From: [Pasteurella] aerogenes
GTDB taxonomy: Bacteria; Pseudomonadota; Gammaproteobacteria; Enterobacterales; Pasteurellaceae
NCBI GenBank assembly: GCA_900637275.1
Contig: LR134362.1
Location: forward strand, 1,736,001-1,800,000
Direction: 5' to 3'
Length of the DNA: 64,000 nucleotides
Numbering within the stretch: the first letter of the stretch is position 1; each line of letters starts with the position of its first letter. The translations under genes and the position numbers were made by a program. Below, one piece after another: positions 7,833 to 15,258 of this stretch. The notes under the pieces are model-generated. The model was not told where the DNA came from. It saw only the letters and a program-made list of their open reading frames with translations, and searched no databases.

Positions 7833-8342
7833 ATGAGTTACGCGAAATCTAAAGGGCGTGGCACCTCTAAAAGTGAGTTTCAAAAATCACTGAACGGAAA
7901 TACCTTTACCGCCCTACGCCATGATGTGATTAACAGTGAAGAATTTACCGCGCTTTCACTATCTGCAAAATGGGTATTTATAAAACTATGCGCAAGCTAT
8001 AACAAATTCAACAACGGAGATTTGATCGCACCACAGGATAAAGCCAAAGACCTTTTTGGCTTATCTTCAAGAACATTAAAAATCGCGTTAGATGAACTTG
8101 TAAATGCAAACTTCCTAGAAGTCACAAGACAAGGGGGAAAAAATCAATGCACGCTTTACGCTATCACTTGCTATAAATTCAACACGATTAAGAAAGGCAA
8201 TGCGGTTATTTTAGAAGAAACTTCTAGACCTCTAGACAGTTGGAAAAAAAGTGCAATTTTGCCCACCTGCTTATTTTTCCCTATTTTTTTCGTTGTTACT
8301 CAAAAAATAAATGAGTATATGGCTATAATATATATAAGCTAG
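7833..8342 (+). CDS. Winged-helix DNA-binding protein, possible replication initiator
   Basis: 169 residues from ATG 7833 (GGTGGTGGT upstream). FTALRHDVINSEEFTALSLSAK and LFGLSSRTLKIALDELVNAN followed by GGKNQCTLYAIT fit a widespread winged-helix family carried by phages and integrative elements. The palindrome cluster starting at its stop codon suggests origin binding; this is inference from position. The last 30 residues (LPTCLFFPIFFVV) are unusually hydrophobic and follow a run of A at 8241-8250, so a frameshift near the end is possible. Confidence 0.65.
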   Translation: MSYAKSKGRGTSKSEFQKSLNGNTFTALRHDVINSEEFTALSLSAKWVFIKLCASYNKFNNGDLIAPQDKAKDLFGLSSRTLKIALDELVNANFLEVTRQGGKNQCTLYAITCYKFNTIKKGNAVILEETSRPLDSWKKSAILPTCLFFPIFFVVTQKINEYMAIIYIS

Positions 8343-8474
8343 TTAAAATTTAACGTAATTGACCCTCTAAAAATAGCCTGACTACGTTAAAATTTAACGT
8401 AATAGAAAAAGAGTTACGTTAAATTCTAACGTAAATTACGTTAGATTTTAGGGGTCATTACGTTAAAATTTAAC
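8342..8474. repeat. Cluster of palindromic repeats (candidate origin iterons)
   Basis: Five copies or part copies of the palindrome TTACGTTAAAATTTAACGTA: 8342-8358, 8383-8401 (perfect dyad), 8414-8434, 8436-8450 (half) and 8458-8473. Spacing is irregular (about 10-40 bases). The sites lie directly after a winged-helix gene in an AT-rich stretch. Such clusters are typical binding sites for a replication initiator or a repressor. Confidence 0.65.
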
Positions 8475-9041
8475 TATCAGAAAAAATAAATTTTCTATCA
8501 ATAAATTAATTTCAATAGATTTTAACTATCAATTAATTAGCGGGCTCGATTTTGAGTCCGTTAAAATCAAACTTTAAAAGTGAACTTTTCTAATAGAACA
8601 CACAAGATATTCAACAAAGCGCGCCTATTACTCCTTGCAAAACCACATCAGATTAATAACGCTAAGATTGCCCTAATTTATGGCGCAAAATAATCATAAA
8701 AAGCAGTAATTTCATTTTTATAGTGTAAACAGACATTAAACATCAAAAATTACCGCGATAAATCGCTTGCTAATAAATTTTCTTGATAAGGATATAGGAA
8801 TGTACCACTAAACATTTTTAATTGATTACAGAGCGATTGACGAAAGATTACGCCTTCTGATTTTTGCGAGTCCATAAAAAAGGGAAAAATGCGAAACTCT
8901 TGAGCGATTGGCGAAAGTTTACGACTGTAAGCCTACTCAACTTACGCTATAAACCCTAACAATTAATAACCGCACAAATTGTTATTTGCAAAATTACGTA
9001 CCTAGATTTACAATGAAGCACGGTGAATAATAGGAATAGTT
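8475..9041. other. AT-rich non-coding stretch with a degenerate direct repeat
   Basis: No credible gene. A 22-bp direct repeat with three mismatches, containing GAGCGATTG and CGAAAG, lies at 8831-8852 and 8902-8923. Together with the iterons it may belong to a replication origin. The last 40 bases hold the leader and weak ribosome site (GGAATAG) of the next gene. Confidence 0.4.
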
Positions 9042-9524
9042 ATGAAAAAGGCAAATAAAGCACAAGCATTATTATTAGGGTTAGGGATTGCATTAAATAC
9101 AACGCCCACTACTAACCCTCTGCTAACTATTCCAAATACCATTGAAAGCATCAAATTAATGGCAACAAACCAAGCCAAGGCGGATGATGTTTTCCATGCA
9201 GTTTACAAATTAGCTCAATCAGTAAAAAAACTTAATATTCTGATTAAAGACAAGTTATCGCATATCAATCAAGATGAACGCGCTAGTTTATTAGCTATTA
9301 ATCAAACGTTAGACTTTGGGATAAGTTTACTCAAAAAAGGCTATGAAGATGCGATTTACAATACTTTTACCGCTGAATTTAGAGCGCTGGTAAGTGCAAA
9401 AAGCACGTTGGAGCTTTATTTGCGACAAATTCAAGAACGTCTAGACGGGATTGAGATTGTTTCTATTCAAGATCTAGCAGTCACCACAGATGATGTTAAG
9501 CAAATGATGAGCGCTAGAGGTTAA
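9042..9524 (+). CDS. Unrecognised cargo protein A
   Basis: 160 residues, helical, with a mildly hydrophobic N-terminus (ALLLGLGIALNTTPTTN) that is a poor signal peptide. No family recognised. It is followed after one base by a second gene with a GTG start, so the pair is probably a two-gene operon. The location between the origin-like region and attR is one where satellites carry accessory genes such as phage defence or toxin-antitoxin pairs; that role is conjecture. Confidence 0.6.
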   Translation: MKKANKAQALLLGLGIALNTTPTTNPLLTIPNTIESIKLMATNQAKADDVFHAVYKLAQSVKKLNILIKDKLSHINQDERASLLAINQTLDFGISLLKKGYEDAIYNTFTAEFRALVSAKSTLELYLRQIQERLDGIEIVSIQDLAVTTDDVKQMMSARG

Positions 9525-9525
9525 T

Positions 9526-9987
9526 GTGTCATCAAAAGTTTGTATATCACCTCATCTAACCAATATTCCAAACATTCAAAAAATAGCAGTAGGGCTAGCC
9601 ATATTCCATGATACGGGGAAATATCCTGATTTTTTAGGGCATTATGGAAAGTTTGAAAATAACCAACGCGCAATGGATAGCCTGATAAGTAAAATGCATA
9701 TTGCTCTATATAGGGATGATTGGACACTAAAGAGTTGGAAAAATAGAAACGGTTACAACCGGACTAGCGATAATTTTATTATTTATGTGAAACATTTTTT
9801 TGCGGATGACTATTATCAAATTTTAGATATCGTTTCTCCAGAGGCTCACAAAAGAATAAATTCAATACTCTCTTCCCTGATAGAAAAGGCAGAACAATTT
9901 CATAGTTTAAGAGATAGTGATTTGCATCAATTAGAAACATTTTCCAACAATCACTGTATAGCAAAAGAAATAAAATTAACGCCATAA
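9526..9987 (+). CDS. Unrecognised cargo protein B with an HD-like motif
   Basis: 153 residues from a GTG one base after the stop of the preceding gene. GLAIFHDTGKYPDFLGHYG near residue 25 resembles the HD-xGK box of HD-domain phosphohydrolases, and His residues flank it, but the full H-HD-D set is not clear. No other motif. Coupling to gene A suggests joint function. The GTG is chosen because the overlapping ATG leads to a 12-codon dead end. Confidence 0.55.
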   Translation: MSSKVCISPHLTNIPNIQKIAVGLAIFHDTGKYPDFLGHYGKFENNQRAMDSLISKMHIALYRDDWTLKSWKNRNGYNRTSDNFIIYVKHFFADDYYQILDIVSPEAHKRINSILSSLIEKAEQFHSLRDSDLHQLETFSNNHCIAKEIKLTP

Positions 9988-10271
9988 TTTCCCCCTTTTT
10001 ATATCGACTGAAAACTAATTAAATCTAAAGGTACTCCCGAGGGGGCCCCCTTTTCCACGGGGTTGCGGGCGCGTGGTTTTCGCCTAATTTTCAGGGTTCT
10101 AGTCATCATCATCTTCTTACCCAAAATTTAGCTTTACTTTAAAACAAGAGTTACTGAGCCGAAAAATCGGCTGAGTGATTTTAAAAAACAACCCCATGTA
10201 AGTTTGCAGTATTTCAGATTTCTAATTTCACGGTTGTAAAAATTGAGTTACTTGGCGGGGACGGAATAAAT
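9988..10271. other. Non-coding right arm of the element
   Basis: No gene seen. Contains the GC-rich block described separately and a small hairpin (GCCGAAAAATCGGC, 10156-10169). Confidence 0.4.
10030..10076. other. Candidate cos packaging site
   Basis: A 47-bp GC-rich island in AT-rich DNA. It contains the palindrome GGGGGCCCCC (10041-10050) and an imperfect dyad from CCACG (10055) to CGTGG (10076) enclosing GGTTGCGGGCG. GC-rich dyads in a non-coding stretch near the end of an element without its own terminase are what cos-type satellites use to be packaged by a helper phage. From memory it resembles cos regions of HK97-like phages; not verified. Confidence 0.4.
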
Positions 10272-10294
10272 AAAAGTAACAAGAAAAGTAACAA
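10272..10294 (+). repeat. Integrase arm-type repeats, right end
   Basis: Two AAAAGTAACAA copies, identical in sequence and spacing to 1419-1441, located 54 bp before attR. Confidence 0.55.
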
Positions 10295-10347
10295 AGAGAT
10301 TATGACAAAATATTAATTCTTTATATTTCAATAAATTAAATAGTAAT

Positions 10348-10370
10348 TTCAACTCCCATGATCTCCGCCA
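10348..10370 (+). other. attR: right core attachment site
   Basis: TTCAACTCCCATGATCT followed by CCGCCA repeats the selC 3' end at 1274-1297, with one T missing (ATCTCC instead of ATCTTCC). Marks the right end of the element. Confidence 0.85.
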
Positions 10371-10489
10371 CTCAATTATTCCTACATCAGATTAACTTAT
10401 AATCCCCTCATATTGATGCGATAGTAAACACTATAGCGCAATAAAATTTTACTAACATTTTGTCAGCCCTATTCAATAGGGTAAAAAAA

Positions 10490-10525
10490 ATACCTGTGCC
10501 TGATAGGTGATATCTGGCACAGGTA
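10490..10525 (-). terminator. Strong hairpin terminator (minus strand)
   Basis: ATACCTGTGCC (10490-10500) and GGCACAGGTAT (10515-10525) form an 11-bp perfect stem. On the minus strand it is followed by eight T residues. Second of two tandem terminators behind the secreted-protein gene. Confidence 0.7.
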
Positions 10526-10535
10526 TCCACACATA

Positions 10536-10566
10536 AAACCGAGAGCCATCCTTGACTACTCGGTTT
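10536..10566 (-). terminator. Terminator of the secreted-protein gene
   Basis: AAACCGAG (10536-10543) pairs with CTCGGTTT (10559-10566), 22 bases after the stop codon. The loop shares GCCATCCT with the terminator of the paralogue at 58001-58035. Confidence 0.65.
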
Positions 10567-10588
10567 GCAGGGTAGAACTTTTACGATC

Positions 10589-11032
10589 TTAGATTGAGCT
10601 TACTACGTCAAACAATACTGCGTCTTTTGCTTGTGATAAGTCGCTTTGGTTTGATGCTGTGTCAAGTGAATCGATCAATTGACCTAATTTCCATTCTTGA
10701 TAAGTCATTTGGTTTAATGCCGCGCGTTTTGCACGACCGTCCAAACCATCAGGAATGCCTAAGCTTTTTTTCGCGTTCAATGCTAAATCTTTTGTTTTGC
10801 TCAACAAGCTTTGGAATTGTTCTAAACCTTGAGCTTGTTGTAATGAAGTTAAATTAGATTTAAGTTCGTCTGCGTAAAAATCGTAACCTGTTTTAGACAC
10901 TTCAGTTAATTTGTAAGTGCTTCCGTCGATATCGATAAAACGTTCAGTTACGTTATCGCTTGCTGCCATAACGTTAGCAGAAAGTAAACCAGCTAAGAAA
11001 GTTAATGCGAAAGTTTTAGTTAATGATTTCAT
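10589..11032 (-). CDS. Secreted protein, paralogue of 58053-58502, function unknown
   Basis: 147 residues with a clear signal peptide (ALTFLAGLLSANVMA, cleavage near residue 23). The mature part is helical: FIDIDGSTYKLTEV, then KSNLTSLQQAQ, then YQEWKLGQLIDSL and a C-terminal AKDAVLF. About half its residues match the second copy at 58053-58502 by eye. Expected in the periplasm or outside the cell. Not a family I recognise. Two tandem terminators follow. It sits just outside attR, so it belongs to the chromosome rather than the element. Confidence 0.8.
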   Translation of the reverse strand: MKSLTKTFALTFLAGLLSANVMAASDNVTERFIDIDGSTYKLTEVSKTGYDFYADELKSNLTSLQQAQGLEQFQSLLSKTKDLALNAKKSLGIPDGLDGRAKRAALNQMTYQEWKLGQLIDSLDTASNQSDLSQAKDAVLFDVVSSI

Positions 11033-11201
11033 AATAGTCTCCTAAAAAGTTAAAAAAATTGTTACGTTATTTGCTTCGTTATCGAAGATGTGATTATTAT
11101 ATTAGTTAACAAATAAATAACAATACACTAAAAAGTAAATATATTTTTAACTTAAAATTAATAATCAATAATGAACTTTTCGCCATTATTGCAATAACTT
11201 T

Positions 11202-12017
11202 TTATTTTTTAGGCTGACAAGTTGGGCAGAAAAAGCTATTACGCTGACCAATCACCAAACTTTCAATTGTTGTACCGCACTTTGGACAGGGTTCTCCTTT
11301 ACGTCCATAAACTTGTAGTTGCTGCGCAAAATAACCGGGTTTACCATCAGGTTGCAAAAAGTCTTTTAGCGTCGTTCCACCTTGTTGAATCGCGCGGGTT
11401 AATTCTTGCTTAATGGTTTGTACCAAGGTTTCCGCTTGCATTTTAGTCAATGTTTGAGCCGGTTTGCTTGGATGTAAGCCGCATAAAAATAAGCTTTCGT
11501 TGGCATAAATATTGCCCACACCGACTACCACGCGGTTATCCATCAAAAAAGACTTAAGTGCGGTCGTTTTTTTACGTGATTTTTTAAACAAATATTGTGC
11601 GTTAAATTCTTCGGAAAGTGGCTCTGGCCCCAATGTTGCAAACAGGTGAAAATCTTCCAGCGTTTCCGTCCAAAGCCAAGCACCAAAACGTCTTGGATCG
11701 TTATAACGCAATAATTTCCCGTTGTTCATCACAATATCAAGATGATCATGTTTTCCAATCGGGCTGTCGTGTGCCACAATCCGCACGGATCCTGACATTC
11801 CCAAATGCCCAATGATAAATCCTTGTGTGGTATGGATAATCAAATATTTAGCACGTCTTGAAAGTGCGGTCACTTTTTGTTGAGAAATTTGCGCCAATTG
11901 CGGGCTGACTTCCCAGCGTAATTTGCTATTACGCACCACAATTTTTTCGATCACAAACCCTTTTAAATAGGGACTCACGCCATTTACCGCGGTTTCAACT
12001 TCGGGAAGTTCAGGCAT
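11202..12017 (-). CDS. mutM: Formamidopyrimidine-DNA glycosylase
   Basis: 271 residues. Bifunctional glycosylase/AP lyase that removes 8-oxoguanine. The frame opens at 12044, but MPELPEVET must be the start because the proline after Met1 is the catalytic nucleophile; AAGGAAAA precedes it. Glu3 and the C-terminal zinc finger (CPKCG then CPTC) are present. Downstream of rpmB-rpmG as in many gamma-proteobacteria, but with a terminator between. Confidence 0.97.
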   Translation of the reverse strand: MPELPEVETAVNGVSPYLKGFVIEKIVVRNSKLRWEVSPQLAQISQQKVTALSRRAKYLIIHTTQGFIIGHLGMSGSVRIVAHDSPIGKHDHLDIVMNNGKLLRYNDPRRFGAWLWTETLEDFHLFATLGPEPLSEEFNAQYLFKKSRKKTTALKSFLMDNRVVVGVGNIYANESLFLCGLHPSKPAQTLTKMQAETLVQTIKQELTRAIQQGGTTLKDFLQPDGKPGYFAQQLQVYGRKGEPCPKCGTTIESLVIGQRNSFFCPTCQPKK

Positions 12018-12045
12018 CATTTTTCCTTTTTTGCTAAATGACAAG

Positions 12046-12075
12046 TATAAAAAAACCCGAACAAGTCGGGTTTTT
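12046..12075 (-). terminator. Terminator of rpmB-rpmG
   Basis: AAAAACCCGA (12051-12060) and TCGGGTTTTT (12066-12075) with T runs on both strands. Confidence 0.8.
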
Positions 12076-12094
12076 GCATCATATCAAAACGAAA

Positions 12095-12265
12095 TTATTT
12101 AATTTTCGCTTCTTTATAAATTACGTGTTTACGCACTACCGGATCAAATTTTTTGATTTCCATTTTTTCAGGCATATTGCGTTTATTTTTTGTTGTTGTG
12201 TAGAAATGACCGGTTTCAGCAGTTGAAACTAAGCGGATTTTCTCACGAGCACCTTTAGCTGCCAT
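12095..12265 (-). CDS. rpmG: 50S ribosomal protein L33
   Basis: 56 residues: starts MAAKGAREKIRLVSTAETGHF and ends FDPVVRKHVIYKEAKIK, the standard L33 length and sequence. It lies 11 bp after rpmB in the usual rpmB-rpmG operon, preceded by AGGAGCT. The zinc-ribbon cysteines of some L33 forms are absent, i.e. the Cys-minus form. Confidence 0.97.
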   Translation of the reverse strand: MAAKGAREKIRLVSTAETGHFYTTTKNKRNMPEKMEIKKFDPVVRKHVIYKEAKIK

Positions 12266-12276
12266 TGTTTAGCTCC

Positions 12277-12513
12277 TTAGATTTTCTCGCCACGAGCACG
12301 GATTTCAGCTAACACTGCATCAATGCCTTTTTTATCAATAATACGCATACCTTTCGCTGTTAAGCGTAAAGTTACGAAACGGTTTTCACTCTCAACCCAG
12401 AAACGGTGAGTGTGTAAGTTAGGAAGAAAACGACGACGAGTCGCATTCAATGCGTGTGAGCGGTTGTTACCAACTGCTGGACGCTTGCCTGTTACTTGAC
12501 AGACTCTAGACAT
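12277..12513 (-). CDS. rpmB: 50S ribosomal protein L28
   Basis: 78 residues. [20 protein letters not shown] and the [14 protein letters not shown] segment are L28 hallmarks. The frame runs back to 12573, but ATG 12513 with GGAG nearby gives the family start. First gene of the operon with rpmG, with a promoter and structured leader upstream. Confidence 0.97.
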
Positions 12514-12630
12514 ACTAATCTCCAATAAATCAAATATAAGCTCGAGCTTAGGGTTCGGATTACTGTAAAACAAGGTTTTACAAGCTACCTCGTCAGGTCG
12601 CTGTAACCGACCCGCATACTATATTAAAGG
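12514..12630 (-). promoter_or_regulatory. Structured 5' leader of rpmB-rpmG
   Basis: About 117 nt of untranslated RNA. TGTAAAAC and its complement GTTTTACA form a hairpin (12564-12585), and GGTCG...CGACC-like pairing occurs near 12595-12615. Might bind a ribosomal protein for feedback; this is inference. Confidence 0.35.
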
Positions 12631-12636
12631 TGGCAA

Positions 12637-12665
12637 ATTATACTCACTTTATTGATTATTCTCAA
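12637..12665 (-). promoter_or_regulatory. Promoter of rpmB-rpmG
   Basis: On the minus strand, TTGAGA (12665-12660), a 17-bp spacer and TATAAT (12642-12637): near-consensus sigma-70 signals. Confidence 0.7.
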
Positions 12666-12726
12666 GCACAAATACTTAAATTCGCCAAATAAGTGCTAAA
12701 AAATTCATCATCTCGGCAAAATTCCG

Positions 12727-13392
12727 TTACAACCATCCGTTTTCCGCAAAGGAAAAATAGCTCCCTTTTCCGATCACAAAATGATCCAGTACACGGATCT
12801 CCACCAATTCGGCGCATTTTATGATCCTTTCGGTAATCTGTCTATCCGATAAACTTGGTTGCGAAATACCAGAGGGATGATTATGCGCCAAAATGATTGC
12901 CGCCGCATTACAATATAAGGCGCTTTTAATGATCTCGCGCGGATAAACGGCTGCCATATTTATCGTACCGAGAAACATCTCCTCTTTTTTGATCAATTTA
13001 TGTTGATTATCCAAAAATAACACCATAAACACTTCGCGTTCTTTATTTTCCAATTCCACCTGCAAATAGGCTCGCGCCTTATCCGGTTCGGTAAAAAACG
13101 GTGCTTGCGCCAATTCTTGCAACAAATAACGCTTGGTCATTTCTGTACAGGCTTGCAATTGCACAAATTGCGTCACGCCTAAGCCTTTTATTGCACAGAA
13201 TGTCTGTTTTTCGGCAGTAATCAAGCTACGCAACGAGCCAAATTGCGCCAACACTGATGCAGAAAGCTGCATCACAGGACAATTTTTAATGCCCGTGCGC
13301 AAAAAAATGGCTAATAATTCTTGATCACTTAACGCTTCAGCACCAAATTGCAATAATTTTTCACGTGGCATTAAAAAAGTCGTCTGCTCCAT
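12727..13392 (-). CDS. radC: RadC-family JAB/MPN protein
   Basis: 221 residues. Helix-hairpin-helix-like N-terminus (AIKGLGVTQFVQLQA) and a C-terminal metalloprotease-like JAMM box, AHNHPSG followed by SLSD (residues about 170-184). The molecular function of RadC proteins is unsettled; the old repair role is doubtful. Divergent from coaBC, as in E. coli and Haemophilus. Confidence 0.94.
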   Translation of the reverse strand: MEQTTFLMPREKLLQFGAEALSDQELLAIFLRTGIKNCPVMQLSASVLAQFGSLRSLITAEKQTFCAIKGLGVTQFVQLQACTEMTKRYLLQELAQAPFFTEPDKARAYLQVELENKEREVFMVLFLDNQHKLIKKEEMFLGTINMAAVYPREIIKSALYCNAAAIILAHNHPSGISQPSLSDRQITERIIKCAELVEIRVLDHFVIGKGSYFSFAENGWL

Positions 13393-13556
13393 TCCTCACC
13401 CATCCGTCTATTCTTCACGCCTTTTACTTTACACACTTATTTTTTTCATCGGATCTTGATTGCAAAACTTTGCGATCTTGATCGTAAAAATCCATTTTTT
13501 CTTTGTAAAAATTACAGTAAAATGACCGCACTTTTCGATGTGATTGAGGACTAACA

Positions 13557-14762
13557 ATGCAAAATTTGCAAGGTAAACGAATTGTCGTTGGCATAACAGG
13601 CGGTATTGCAGCGTATAAAACAATTGAGCTAATTCGGCTATTACGCAAATCCGATGCTGAAGTGCGCGTGGTGTTAACGCCTGCGGCTGCGGAGTTTGTT
13701 ACACCGCTCACACTACAAGCTATTTCCGGCAATCCCGTTTCTCAATCCTTATTAGATCCTCAAGCTGAATTGGCGATGGGGCATATTGAATTGGCAAAAT
13801 GGGCGGATGCATTGCTGATTGCGCCGGCAAGCGCCGATTTTTTAGCGCGCCTAACGGTGGGCATGGCAAACGATTTATTATCTACAGTTTGTTTGGCAAC
13901 CGCAGCACCGATTCTGTTGGCGCCAGCGATGAACCAACAGATGTACCGCCAAGCCATTACCCAACAAAATCTGCAACAATTACGCCAACGCGGATTGCAG
14001 ATAGTCGGTCCTAATGCAGGTGAACAGGCTTGTGGCGATGTTGGATTTGGGCGAATGTCAGAACCGCTTGAAATTTATACCGCACTTTGCTCACTTCTCC
14101 AATCACAAACAGATCTAGATGATATTTCTGTTGTGATCACCGCCGGCCCAACTCAAGAAGCCATTGATCCAGTGCGTTATATCAGTAATCACAGCTCCGG
14201 CAAAATGGGATTTGCGATCGCTAATGCTTTTGCTAAACGCGGTGCCAAAGTGACATTGATTGCAGGTCCGGTTAATCTTGCTACGCCGGCGAATGTGACG
14301 CGCATTAATGTCACTTCCGCCCAAGAAATGTGTCAAGCTGCGTTACAAAGTGCGGTCAAAAATGCCATATTTATTGGTTGTGCAGCCGTGGCTGATTATC
14401 GTGTCGAGCAAGTGGCAGAACAGAAAATCAAGAAAACAGACGATAAGGATGAACTTACGTTAAAATTGATAAAAAACCCTGATATTATCGCAATGGTCGC
14501 TGCACTGACAGAACATCGCCCCTTTGTGGTCGGTTTTGCGGCAGAAACCCAAAATGTTGCACAATACGCCAAACATAAATTAAGCCAAAAAAACCTTGAT
14601 TTAATTTGTGCCAATGATGTCTCCGGCGGGCAAGTGTTCGGGCAAGATCACAATCGGTTACATTTATTTTGGCGCAATGGAGAAAAATCCTTACCATCTG
14701 CCAGTAAAGCGGATTTAGCAACGGATTTAGTCAATGAAATTATGCAGAGATATGTACCATAA
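13557..14762 (+). CDS. coaBC: Phosphopantothenoylcysteine decarboxylase / synthetase
   Basis: 401 residues, bifunctional enzyme of coenzyme A synthesis. The CoaC half has GITGGIAAYKTIEL at residue 11, PAMNQQM near residue 123 and the active-site cysteine in ACGDVGFGRM near residue 158. The CoaB half has NHSSGKMG near residue 210 and KKTDDKDELTLKLIKNPDI. Start ATG 13557 follows GAGGA. Probably co-transcribed with dut (40 bp apart), as in E. coli. Confidence 0.97.
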   Translation: MQNLQGKRIVVGITGGIAAYKTIELIRLLRKSDAEVRVVLTPAAAEFVTPLTLQAISGNPVSQSLLDPQAELAMGHIELAKWADALLIAPASADFLARLTVGMANDLLSTVCLATAAPILLAPAMNQQMYRQAITQQNLQQLRQRGLQIVGPNAGEQACGDVGFGRMSEPLEIYTALCSLLQSQTDLDDISVVITAGPTQEAIDPVRYISNHSSGKMGFAIANAFAKRGAKVTLIAGPVNLATPANVTRINVTSAQEMCQAALQSAVKNAIFIGCAAVADYRVEQVAEQKIKKTDDKDELTLKLIKNPDIIAMVAALTEHRPFVVGFAAETQNVAQYAKHKLSQKNLDLICANDVSGGQVFGQDHNRLHLFWRNGEKSLPSASKADLATDLVNEIMQRYVP

Positions 14763-14802
14763 ATAGAAATTCAATAAGAGATCAACAAGAGAGAATAACA
14801 AG

Positions 14803-15258
14803 ATGAAACAAATTGACTTAAAAATTTTAGATAAACGCATTGGTACTGAATTTCCGCTGCCGACTTATGCCACCGCCGGATCGGCCGGCTTAGATTTACG
14901 CGCATTGATTGACGCGCCGCTAACAGTGGAAGCTGGACAAACCGTGTTAATTCCAACTGGGATTTCCGTTTATATTGCTGATCCAAATTTAGCAGCGGTA
15001 ATTTTGCCGCGTTCCGGTTTGGGGCATAAAAATGGCATTGTACTGGGCAATTTGGTTGGGTTGATCGATTCCGATTACCAAGGCCCGCTGATGGTGTCTT
15101 TATGGAATCGTAGCGATAAACCTTTTACTGTGGAAATCGGCGATCGGATTGCGCAATTGGTTTTCGTACCGGTGGTACAAGCGCAATTTAATATCGTTGA
15201 AGAATTTACGCAAACTGACCGTGGCGAGGGCGGTTTTGGCCATTCGGGTAAGAAATAA
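14803..15258 (+). CDS. dut: dUTP diphosphatase
   Basis: 151 residues. Hydrolyses dUTP to dUMP. All five trimeric dUTPase motifs are present: AGSAGLDLRA, PRSGLGHKNG, GNLVGLIDSDYQGPL, GDRIAQLV and RGEGGFGHSG. The stop codon overlaps the slmA start (shared A), so the two are translationally coupled. Confidence 0.98.
   Translation: MKQIDLKILDKRIGTEFPLPTYATAGSAGLDLRALIDAPLTVEAGQTVLIPTGISVYIADPNLAAVILPRSGLGHKNGIVLGNLVGLIDSDYQGPLMVSLWNRSDKPFTVEIGDRIAQLVFVPVVQAQFNIVEEFTQTDRGEGGFGHSGKK

Larger units (their letters stand above)
1298..10370 (+). mobile_element. Integrated P4-like / PICI-like phage satellite in selC
   Basis: About 9.07 kb bounded by a tRNA-Sec 3' direct repeat. Nearly all genes run on the plus strand. 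Order: P4-type integrase, unknown protein, terminator, AlpA-like regulator, HTH_39-like protein, Rha-like regulator, small unknowns, Icd-like gene with a C4-type antisense RNA, winged-helix protein, palindrome cluster, two cargo genes, GC-rich candidate cos site, attR. There are no capsid, portal, tail, lysis or terminase genes, so it could not make particles alone. Satellite status is inference from this content; a decayed prophage is the alternative. Two Hin-type uptake signals lie inside, suggesting long residence in this family. Confidence 0.75.
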
